Part shown: piece by piece, positions 23,442 to 32,919 of the stretch | Layout of the letters: each line of letters opens with the position of its first letter | Position numbering within the stretch: the stretch's first letter is position 1 | Origin: Adiantum capillus-veneris | Lineage: Eukaryota > Streptophyta > Polypodiopsida > Polypodiales > Pteridaceae | NCBI GenBank assembly: GCA_014529385.2 | Contig: CM043954.1 | Coordinates: 96,615,247 to 96,679,246 of the forward strand | Length of the DNA stretch: 64,000 nucleotides | Direction: 5' to 3' | Position numbers and translations under genes: made by a program | Notes under the pieces: model-generated | What the model was told of the DNA's origin: nothing | The model's database searches: none | Seen by the model: the letters and a program-made list of their open reading frames with translations, nothing else

Positions 23442-25806
23442 ATGACTAATACATCTTCCATTAGTGATAACCGCAAGTTTCACTTGAACATTAAGCTAAG
23501 CCAGGAATATGCTACTACGCGGAGTGTCTATCAAAGACCAGTTACAACTGCAAATGAAGCACAACAACTTTGCAACGAGGGAAAGAAAAACATTGATATA
23601 TGGACAGATGGGAGCTTGTATCCACCGGATCCTAGCACCGGAAGGTATCCATCTTTTCACACACCTCATGATTTGATGAGATTTGTTGGTGATGGGGTTG
23701 ATGGCTTACTAGGATATAGTTCTAGGTTATCTCATTTACACATTGATTAGTTTTGTCTTCAAATGCAACAAGAATTTTAGAACTTGAAAACCAAATAGCA
23801 TCTCTAAAACAAGAAAATCACCAACTTCGGACTTTAAAAGAAACTCCAATAGGATTAAGAGCATGAGTAAAACGAATGAGAGATGTAGTAAACTTAACAG
23901 AAGGTTCTGGGCAAAGAAAAAAAAGATTAAAGATTACTAGAGAACATGTGACTAGTCTTTTAGGATTTGATATGTCCAATGGTCAAGAAAGGGTGAGATT
24001 TTTGAATGAGGTAATGAACAAAAGTGATATTCTTAAACTTTTGAAACTTCCTGAAAATCAAACTCAGAAAAAATTGGTATTTCAAAGTTTACTGAAAGAT
24101 ATGGGTTTACTGGTCCAACCTTCTCAAATGCAAGAAGTTTGTGATATAGTGGGGGTGAGTAGAAGGGGTTACTGGGCCATCTCTAAAACCTGGTTTCAGG
24201 TTTTAAATTATTTTAAAGCTTTTGGGTTGCCTAGGCCTCATAATGTTGGGAAAGTTAGGACTCTATTAATCGAAGAAATACCCGAACATTTTGGAGAGTA
24301 CTATCATATAGAAGGAACGATGCCATATGAAAAACAGAAAAAAAAATCTTCTTTTGAGTATAATGTTTTTAATAACATGTGGATGAGTATAAAAAATGTT
24401 CAATCTGCTATGGTGAGATACTATAATATGCAAGAAGTAGATTGTGAAGGAAAACTTATATTTGTTCTGAAATTGGATGAAGCTCAAATTCAAAAATGTC
24501 AAAAAATGGAAAGAGTATCCATATCCCTTATGAATAGAGCATTGGACTATAGCCAGGGTAAGCTTGATTCCCCATACCACAAAACTCAATTAGAAATGGA
24601 ACTTTGGTGGATCGGAGCAGCTCAAATACCAGTAGAAAATCACGATACATTGAAATGGCTATTTTTGCAGACCGATATCCCTTCTATTATACAAGACCAA
24701 AATGCAGGTGAAAAACTCTGTGTAGATGGCATGGGTAACTTTTTTGTAGAATGGCACTTGAGTGCCGACCTAAAAGCATTAAAGTGCATGTTTGGTGTAT
24801 GTGGAGGTACTAATACCAAGTATCCATGTCTATATTGCATGGCAAGCACTGGAACAAAAGGATGGCTTGCAGAACACGAAGTTGGAAAAGCACCATCGAG
24901 GAATAGTGTTAACGTCATCGACTACCCATCGTCTTCTATGATTTGGGATCCAATTCTAACAATAGATTAAAAAAATGTACATATATGCACAATGCATGCA
25001 GAGATTAGAATCTTGGACAAATTGCTTCGACTCCATCTTAACTATGCATATTCTATTAAGCCAACTAAATTTGCAGACGAGTGCATAGAAAAATGCGAGG
25101 CTTTGCTCTCTCAAATGGGTTTTCATGGTGGTCAAGTGCATCTAAAAAAAGATCCCACTCTTTCAAAAGGAACCGGTGATGTTTTGCAAGATGTTTCAAT
25201 GGGTGGAGCAAAAGCTAGAAGATTTTTGAGTAACCATGACAACAAACAAGTTGATGCTATGTGGAACTGCTGGAAGGATCTTTGTGTTATAACAACCAAT
25301 GTCAAAAGTAGACCAGATGTAGCCAACAAACGCATGGAAGTGTGGAAGAAGCTCGACAATTTTTTGAAAGTTTTGAGACAACAAGTTAGCTCTGCTACTT
25401 ATGAAGATGACTTTAAAAAGACAATAAAGCTTTTAATAACTGCTATTACAGATGCTTAGGGAGCAAAAGACATCACATATTACTTGGTGAGTATTCAATT
25501 ACTTTCTAAAGTCTGGATAGTATTTTACTTTGCATCCTATTGAGTTGAACTAACTTTTTTTTTATTTTTAGCATATTCTGTACCTGCATGGACCATATTT
25601 TGCAAAACAAGGACCCCTTGCAACATGGAATACTCAGGGAATGGAAAAATCTCACTATCAAGCGAGGACTTCTTTTTTCAAATGTACGAGAAAGGGAGGT
25701 GGACAAAGAAGGAGCAATGCACTAAAGGAATTATTCAATTGGTTCTATAGGAGGCAATTACAACGGATGAGATCAAACAACCATGCTGCTCAACCACAGA
25801 TCTGAG
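23442..25806 (+). pseudogene. Large transposase-like protein of unrecognised family
   Basis: The first ATG-led frame (23442-23750) is in a different phase from the main one. The main frame is readable from about 23755 with a leucine-zipper-like coiled coil (LELENQIASLKQENHQL), a TGA at about 23864, then 23876-25459 broken by TAA (24968-24970) and TAG (25457-25459), and continues through a GT-AG intron (25487-25571) to 25806. Motifs: an Asp in FVLKLDEAQ, VDGMGNFFVEWHLSADLKAL, a C-x2-C pair (YPCLYC), TMHAEIRILDKLLRL, and near the end WNTQGMEKSHYQAR and GGG. From memory this resembles a scattered uncharacterised family in animals and fungi that I suspect is an RNase H-fold transposase, but I cannot name it. 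As first gene inside the 29-nt repeats it is the natural candidate for the block's own transposase. Confidence 0.6.
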
Positions 25807-25899
25807 ATTAATGCTTCACTTTGAAACTTTGTACTGAATCTTTCTAAAGAGATCCAAATTCAAAAAAGATATTTTGGTGCAAAAATTGTCAAATTTACA

Positions 25900-27524
25900 T
25901 CAGTTTTTGATTTTTTTTATATCTCCAGGCATGTCACCCCTATATCTCAAAAACTTTCTTCTTTTATAGCCCCCAAGAAGGTTGACATTTGTCTCCTCAG
26001 CTGCTGCTGCTGCATAGCTAGAGTAGCAAAGAAAGTATCCTGCTCTTGAGTCATTGAATCCTGTAGCATATCCAAACATTCGAAGTGCTGCTGCTCTCTC
26101 AAGTAGCATAATCTTTTTTGCATTGATTTGAAGGGGAGTGTACCCTAAAAACCGTGACAATATCTTCAATGCAAACATTGGCAACTAAGGATCTTCAGAA
26201 TACTACATGTGGAAAGCACAGAAGGTGGCACTATCCAATGTAGGCATGTAGTGCATGAGAGAGGAGGCATCCCTTCTTGAAGAGCCCTCTATTGCTTTCC
26301 CTCTCGAGCCTTTATCTCTCCCAAGAAAATTGTCTTTGTCAAGGAGTTCAATCTGCAAAACAAGACAATGAGTAATTAAAACTAACTTGAAAAAAAAGAA
26401 AGATTTCAGTAGGGAGATCACCTTTTGCAATTCATCTTCGGCAATGACTTTTTCTTGAAGGAGATTGCATGATCCGGTCATCTCTCTTATGTCAACTTCC
26501 TTTCCAATTTTTTTCAGCTTAAAGTCTCTGCCAAAAGATTGGATGCCAAGCTCAACAAGACTCTTCTCAAAATCCTCATCTTTGAGGGAAGGTTTTTCCT
26601 CTTCCACTCTTCTCATGCATAGAGCGAGTGCATCAGGAGCAGGCAAAAAATCTTTATTGGATGTATGAAGATCAAGTGCCAAAAACTCCTCTTTTGACTC
26701 TTCTTCTGTGTCAATAAAATTTTGGCCACCTCAGAAGCTTCAGAAATGGTTGCAATACAGTAGTCCTCCCTCATATTAAGCAAACACTGGATATGATGGA
26801 GAGGAATATACTCTTTCCCATTGATAAAGAAGTAGGGAAGGTTTGGAATAGTAAGGGAAGCTTCAGATACCTCTACCTCATCTGTTGGCTCATCAATGAC
26901 ATTACTAGCTCTAAATTGAGCAACATCAAAATTTGCACTCTCCTGCTCCTCAGCTGCAACATCAACTTCCTCCTCTTCTAGAATTTCACTTTTCTCAAGC
27001 TGCAAAACTGTGGAAACATTTTTATTTGTTGCCTCATCTGTATCTTTCACTTCATCAGCTTTGCCTTGCATGTCAACTTTAAGGAACAAAAAGAAAAGAA
27101 AAGCAACTTCTTTTGGAATAAGGTTACAAGGTTTTAAATGTAATTGACAAGAAATGGTAGGTGGACAAACAAAGGAAGTCTTCTTAGAAAATCTTCCAAA
27201 CCTCCTTGTTACTTTGCTCTTCTCAATTGAGTTTGTAGTATATTCGGTTAGATGACAATAAGCCTTCCCATCTAAAACCAAACACTTGCCTTCAACTGCT
27301 TCTTCAAACTCTTTGAATTCTTCTGCCAAGAAGTCTTTCAAATGGTCTAACAAAGCTCCAAGATCAGTCACAAGGTTGAATATATCATATGCTTTGGTGT
27401 ACACCTCCATGTCACCACCATCCATCATAGCCACCAATAGTTTCTCACTTGGACTCTCCTCCAAAATCTCCTCCCGACCTTCAATCATGGTAGAGGAAAG
27501 GTCAACAGGTGAAGCTAGGTACAA
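25900..27524 (-). pseudogene. Acidic protein of unknown function (cargo)
   Basis: Minus strand from 27524. The first frame to 26613 has an N-terminal helical region (DLGALLDHLKDFLAEEFKEF), a Cys-containing middle (LVLDGKAYCHL; FVCPPTISCQLH) and an acidic stretch of Glu/Asp (SEILEEEEVDVAAEEQE), then LPYFFINGKEYIPLHHI. A frameshift near 26720 continues it into the frame of 26682-26203 (DALALCMRRVEEEKPSL). A GT-AG intron lies at 26353-26421, and two stops separate the last part, which is open to 25900 (MLLERAAALRMFGYATG; YAAAAAEE). I recognise no family. It is divergent from the H3-Ulp1 gene across the hairpin array at 27605-28740 and may share its regulation. Confidence 0.55.
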
Positions 27525-27604
27525 GGTACGGAAATACGCCCAACGTTTGCAAATGTACTAGTGCTAATGTACTAGTGCCAATGTACCACAACAAAACGAA
27601 CAAC

Positions 27605-28740
27605 CCCAGACCACGCGATACGTGCTGGATCTAGGATTTGGAAGTGCCTCCCTGCGCGTCGTGCGGGACAAAGCCACACCAAACCGTACAACACCAAACG
27701 ACGCGATAGGCGCTGGACCTAGCCTTTGAAATTGCTTCCCTGCACGTCGTGAGGGACAAAGCCACACCAAACCGGAAAACAACACCAAACGACGTGATAG
27801 GCGTTGGACCCAGCCTTTGGAACTTCTTCCCTGCGCGTCGTACGAGACAAAGCAAACAAGAAGCGATAGGGGCCACCGATGTGCAATTTGCAAAGATGAG
27901 ATCGTGTGAGACGAAAGGATTATACAAAAATAGATAATATCTTGCGTCGTATGCGACAAGTTAACGTACAACATTTTTAAAATTCGAGACCAAGCTTTAT
28001 ATAACATCTGAAATATGACCGTTGGTGACACGTGTCAGCCATGCACACGTGCCACATGGCATGCGCACAACGGTCGTCGTACGGACGGTCTTATGTATAT
28101 AAAGCCTTGTCACGTGCTCATTTTGTGCTTTCTCCCATACTCGACATTCGCGTCGTGTCGTCCTCAACTACCCGCACTTCAAGTCATCCGCACCTTCTAC
28201 TTTATACCGCTTCCCATACTCTAAGCGTCCCTTACGACGCGATAGGCGCAAGTTCCATAGTCTCGGTGAACCTCTCATCGCGTCGTACGGGGGTTGCTGC
28301 TCGGCAATTTAAACATTTTCACAACTCGCATATGAGGCTCTATACCATGTCCTTAGGTGTTTGTGTGCCCTCTATCGCATTGTGAAAGTCTTTTTTTTCG
28401 GAATACTCATGGCTTCCCATACGACGCGATAGGCGTATGTTGCAACGGCCAGGTGAGGCTCTCATCGCATCGTGCGAGGGATCTGCTCGGCTTAAAGATT
28501 TCACCTCGCATACGATACGATACGATGTTCTAAGGTGTGGTTGCGCCCTCTATCGCGTCGTACAGGGTGTTTTGTGAGATTCTTTTTGGATGTTCCGGTG
28601 ATCACATACGACGCGATACGGACCTATTCCAAAGCTTGGGTCACCCTTCTATCGCGTTGTGTTGTCACCCTTCTCCTCACACACGGCGCGAAAGAAACAT
28701 CTTGAAGGTTGTGGCCTACGCGTCTGTCGCGTGGTGTGAT
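27605..28740. repeat. Array of inverted ACGACGCGATA / TATCGCGTCGT words
   Basis: About twenty occurrences of an 11-bp word, alternating in orientation: forward at about 27698, 27792, 28214, 28420 and 28608, reverse at about 27652, 27833, 28275, 28551 and 28650, plus degenerate copies. Adjacent forward and reverse copies about 40-60 bases apart would form hairpins. It fills the gap between two divergent cargo genes and is far richer in CpG than its surroundings. Could be protein-binding sites of a two-way promoter or part of an embedded repeat. Confidence 0.82.
28096..28103 (+). promoter_or_regulatory. TATA box, candidate promoter of the H3-Ulp1 gene
   Basis: TATATAAA in CTTATGTATATAAAGCC, followed by a CACGTG at about 28110. 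It lies 650 bases before the H3 start codon, so a long 5' leader containing part of the hairpin array would result. Confidence 0.45.
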
Positions 28741-28751
28741 TTTTTACCCAA

Positions 28752-31002
28752 ATGGCGAGGACTAAGCAAACTGCAAGGAAGGTCTACCAAGCCCCAACTG
28801 ATCCAGAAATAGTTGATGCTGAGAAAGATGCAGAGAAAGCACCCCCTCCACTACCTCGTCAAAGGCCCAATGCCAGCAAAAGATTGAATTATCAGGTGAA
28901 GTCCCTAAGAGAAATAAGAATAGCATAAAAGTCTACTTGTCTACTGATTCCAAAGCTCTCTTTCACGAGAGTTGTCAAGGAGATATTTGATAGACTTGTA
29001 AGCATGATGAATATCAAAACTTTTGTTTTGGTAAGGTGGCAGTCTCAAGCTGTGATGTGCCTTCAGGAAGCTGCTGAGGATTTTCTCATAGACTTTATGA
29101 ATGATAGCTACATTGCAGCTGCATTTGCTCACATGGTCACACTTATGAGCAAAGATTTTATGCTTGTGTCAAGACTAAGGTACAAGTTTGATAAGGCCCT
29201 TGAGCTCATTCCTAGTGAGGATCTTAGAGCCTTCCAAATTTTAAACATCCCTCCTTCCAGGCAGCAGAAAGATTCTGGGGTTGTCATTGAGGATGTTACA
29301 CATGAGTACGAGACAAGAAAGTCCCAGGATATTAAAGCAGGAAAGGAAGTTGAGAGGGAGCAAGACATGATATCCGAGGATGCTATCCTTAAAGAGCAAG
29401 CTGAAATTTTAAGAGCATCCAACTCTCTTCTTTATGAAAAAGTCACAGGCCAAATGGTGGTGGATGTCTCCTTGTTTGGAGATACTGAGGCATATTTGGA
29501 CATATTCCCTCAAGACACAAGTATGCTTGTAAATCCCAACATTGAGCTTGGTGACACTGTGCTCTATATCTCTCTCAGGTGTGTTGCTTTGCTAATTATT
29601 AGTGCATGTGCATGGCAGACAGGCACAAGGGTCTCATTGGGGCTTGTGTTTACTTTTCTAGGTGTCTTATGAGGGATCTTCCAGAGGCTCTAGCTATGCA
29701 AATTGCCATACTTGACCCTCTAGTGACACAGTGCCTTTTCAACAAGCAAGGAACCCTTTCAAGTTTTTTTAATGATTTTAACATGCTGACCTGCAATTAC
29801 ATATTATACCCCTATGTTGAAGGGTAATTCTTAACTCCTTACATGTTATTTTTAACATTTTGTGGTATTCTTAGCTAATTTGTTTTTTATTTTGTAGAGG
29901 ACATTGGAGTCTTATTATCTTCAATCTTTTGGAGAAAGATATTATATTTATGAATTCATTGTCAAGTATCCATGGGAAAAGTAAACTGTAAGTATGAAGC
30001 ATAATCTATGCTTGATGATGGCCCATTGTTTTCTATTAGTAGCTTTTTGATTCAATGTCTTCTTGCAGTGCTGCCAAACTTATTGTTGGTCACCTGAGTA
30101 CCACAAACAAGGATTACAATATAGAAGCTTTCAAGTACTACAATCAAAAAGTGCCTTTACAGACAGATTCAACATCTTGTGGATGGAGGGTGCTTGCAAA
30201 TGCATGGAGATATCTTGAGTCAAGGTGCCGGATGACTACACTCACTGTAAGTGTGGTTCATGTATTTATTTTGATGTTTTATGTGTGTATGTCATGTCCT
30301 TTAGTTCCTTTTTCTATTTTTTTGAGTTGCATGACTATCCAGAGTCTTGGGTCACGTGGGTGAGAGAGAAGGCTGTTTCTATGGTTTTGGAAAGATCAAT
30401 AAATCCAAATGATCCAGATTCTCCTTTGCCACCAAAGAAAGGTTTGGATGCAAAGAAAATGGATCAAAAGAAGAAAAGTCCTGCAAAGATCCATACAAAG
30501 AAAAAGGATCACAAGAAGAGTCCTACCAAGGTGAAGAGTCCTGCCAAGGGGAAGAGTCCCAAGAAGAAGAAGATCCCTGTCAAGGGGCAGAGTACCACTA
30601 AGAAGACTGCCAAGGGAAAGAGTCCCACTAAGAGCCTTGCAAAAAAAAAGAGCAGATACAAAGGGCCATCCATTCCACTCACCATTGAAATTCAAGGTTC
30701 AAAATCATCGTACACTTAAGAACAATAAGGGGGAGGCACCTAGCTCACCTTTCAAGCTACCATTCATGTTGTCAAATAAAGCTGCCAAATCACCCAAGGC
30801 AGCCAGTCCTAAGGAGCCCAAAGCACCAACCCCTGCCAAGTCACCCGTGCCAAGCCCTAAGGGGTCCAAAGCACCAACCCTTGCCAAGTCACCACCACCA
30901 CCCACTTCTGAACTTTCACCCCCTTCTGAACACAAAAGGAAAAGGGTCTCTGAGGATGCAGAATCCTCTCAAGCAAAAAGAAAAGTGGAATTTCATGATT
31001 GA
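28752..31002 (+). pseudogene. Histone H3-like domain fused to Ulp1/C48-type protease with Lys-rich H1-like tail
   Basis: The ATG at 28752 starts MARTKQTARK, identical to histone H3 residues 1-9. After an unrelated linker the same frame gives the H3 alpha-N region (SLREIR, in-frame TAA at 28926-28928, then KSTCLLIPKLSFTRVVKEI) and the histone fold (VRWQSQAVMCLQEAAEDFL, then AHMVTLMSKDFMLVSRLR) to about 29200. Loop 1 is about eight residues longer than in H3; the RW before it and LQEAAEDFL recall centromeric H3. A helical linker (29210-29500) follows. Introns at 29579-29661, 29824-29897, 29988-30068 and 30247-30326 (GT-AG) join a C48 protease: GHWSL (catalytic His), FMNSL (Asn where Asp is usual), PLQTDSTSCGW (Gln, Cys). 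The C-terminus has SPAK/SPTK repeats as in linker histones; a frameshift near 30700 continues into a Pro/Lys tail ending 31002. Nuclear chromatin role inferred. Confidence 0.85.
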
Positions 31003-31214
31003 ATAGTCCACAAAAGCTATGTACACTTTTGTTCATTTTGTCCATATGAACATATATATATACCCTTTGGTGATTCATAATTTTGTACTTCAAATACTTA
31101 AAACCAACTGTCGATTCTTAAATGTGTATCATGATGTCATGTAAGTTTAAAACAACATAAGTAGAGAAACGATAAATATATTTGCAAAATGATTACAATA
31201 TTGAACTTGTTTTT
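31003..31214. other. Spacer between convergent cargo genes
   Basis: AT-rich, no gene; presumably 3' ends of the H3-Ulp1 gene and of the minus-strand gene to the right. Confidence 0.4.
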
Positions 31215-32472
31215 TCAAGTCCTTGCAAGTGGCTCAAATACAACTCTTTTTGGGGGAAGGCATGTGATGCAAGAGGTTGAATTCTCCATCCTTGTGCTCA
31301 CCACAATTTCATCCACTTTGAATCTATTCTCGGGAGATGTTTCATCAAGAAAATCAAGAGATTCTCTAACATCATTTAGTCTCCAATTTGTTGTTACTAT
31401 CAGGCTTCTATACTCGGTGTGTGGATGTACTGTGACCTTTAGTTCAAACTCTGGACAATTTTCCTCAGAGTCGAGAGGAACCCAACTACCTAATTTGCTT
31501 CTCCATCTCCTATAGCCGTAGCCCAGAACTAATGATTGACGACATAGTTGATATGAGATAGACATAGAATTTGGACTTACTCTACAACTAATATTGTCAC
31601 CAATATGGAAAGTTTCTTTGGTGCTCCATCCGTCTCCAAGAACATTATCAAGTTCAGTCATAGAAAGTCTTCTATTAAGCCACATCATCTTTGTCCTCTG
31701 CAAATCCATTGTTTTGAAACATGCCACAAAGACATGTATAGGCAAGAACCATTGAACTTTAATCCTTCTTGATATCCTGCCCGGAGACATAGCTTTAAGG
31801 ATGTCTTCTTTGATCTTGGGTTTCAAGCTTGATATAGTACATGCATCAGGAGCTTCCCAATCAAGTGAACTTATGGTGGGAACGGGTAACTGATGTAGTT
31901 CTCCATATGCACCTTCTCGTGATGGAACTTTGTATTCTGCAAAATAGACAAACAAATCCATTGTTTTGTAAAAGGAAGGTGGCTTGTCAGCATACATAGC
32001 ATCTGCAATCCCTTTATGCATTGCTTTGAACGTCCCACTCAGACTCTTCACAGGCTGCCATTCCACAGATGTTGAAGGAAATATATATGGAATGGAATCA
32101 AAAAATGAGAAAAAAATGGGATAATGAAAAAAATTCACTGTATCAAATAGTTTTTTTTTTGTACTTACAGTAAGAATGCAGTGTGGGATGTTCTTCCCAG
32201 TCTAACACCATATCCTTGGCCATGTACACATGTTGAACCTTAGCTAGCCAGCCATTGTCGGTCACTTTGAAAGCAAGAACACGACCTTTCCAATGGTTTT
32301 TTACTTTATCGCGTTTAGTTCTCTTCACTCTGTGTACACCTTTGCATGAAGGAAGCATTGTTACCCACTCATTCACACGAAAAGATATGGACTTCCAAAG
32401 ACCATCCTCTCTAACGTTATGAAAGTCACAAGAAGTTATGTTATGTGAAGGGCGACGTGCAAAAGACGCCAT
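31215..32472 (-). pseudogene. Unknown protein with BAH-like N-terminal region (cargo)
   Basis: The minus-strand ATG at 32472 opens a frame to 32143 (MASFARRPSHNITSCDF). Its end is at a good donor (ACT|GTAAGT at about 32168). The second part runs from about 32138 or 32054 to 31215. The first part contains SISFRVNEWVTMLPS, HWKGRVLAFKV, GWLAKVQHVYMAKD, which resembles the beta-strand pattern of BAH domains (histone or nucleosome readers); this is a weak resemblance by eye. The second part (WQPVKSLSGTFKAMHKG, IKVQWFLPIHVFVACFKTM, SWVPLDSEENCPEFELKV) is not recognised. The simple acceptor candidates do not keep frame, so an indel is likely. It is convergent with the H3-Ulp1 gene. Confidence 0.45.
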
Positions 32473-32880
32473 GGAAACTCAGAGATTAAAGAAGAAAGAA
32501 AGTATAGACGGAAAGACTTAAAACCTCTCACAAACTAGAGAGCGAGAAAGGTATACGTTTGAAAAAAGTAGGTGATTTGTCATTAATGCTCTTGTTTTGA
32601 GAGCCTTCTGACATAGATTTCGTATCTTTTGACAACGCTTTTGTGAAATATAAAATAGAATAAAAGACGAGACTTCATTGCTTTGAGCCGCAAATTTAAT
32701 GAGCTCTCTCGCCGAAAGCACCTAAATATAGCAGTTTCAGCCTTGTGATCAAGACATTTAGCGGTTCTCCGTCAAAATAGGACCACCAAAACCCACAATA
32801 AAGGAGACAAGAGTGCCATACTTTTGTATACGTGTCAAATAACTATTGGACTATTCCTTAATCCTTAGATTAACAAACAG
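32473..32880. other. Upstream region of the BAH-like gene
   Basis: No gene recognised. Ends at the right copy of the 29-nt inverted repeat. Confidence 0.4.
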
Positions 32881-32909
32881 CCCTTTTTGAGTCGTTTTTG
32901 GCCCTAATG
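32881..32909 (-). repeat. 29-nt terminal inverted repeat, right
   Basis: Starts CCCTTTTTGAGTC and ends GGCCCTAATG on the plus strand; exact reverse complement of 23097-23125. Confidence 0.95.
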
Positions 32910-32919
32910 TCACCGTACG

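Larger units (their letters stand above)
23097..32909. mobile_element. 9.8-kb block bounded by a perfect 29-nt inverted repeat
   Basis: 23097-23125 (starts CATTAGGGCC, ends AAAAAGGG) and 32881-32909 are exact reverse complements. The left copy is abutted by one satellite unit and the right copy by the rest of the satellite array, all in one orientation, so the block appears to have been inserted into the array inside the hAT element. It holds four genes: a transposase-like protein, an acidic protein, the H3-Ulp1 fusion and a BAH-like protein. I find no clean target duplication, so the insertion mechanism and superfamily are unresolved. Alternatively the 29-mers are internal to the hAT element and the block never moved by itself. 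Confidence 0.6.

Noticed and set aside
28896-28955. A 60-bp intron in the H3 gene (CAG|GTGAAG ... AAAG|CTC)
   Set aside because: Reading straight through gives SLREIR and KSTCLLIPKL, the expected H3 alpha-N sequence, in the same frame with one TAA. The segment is coding with a stop mutation rather than an intron.
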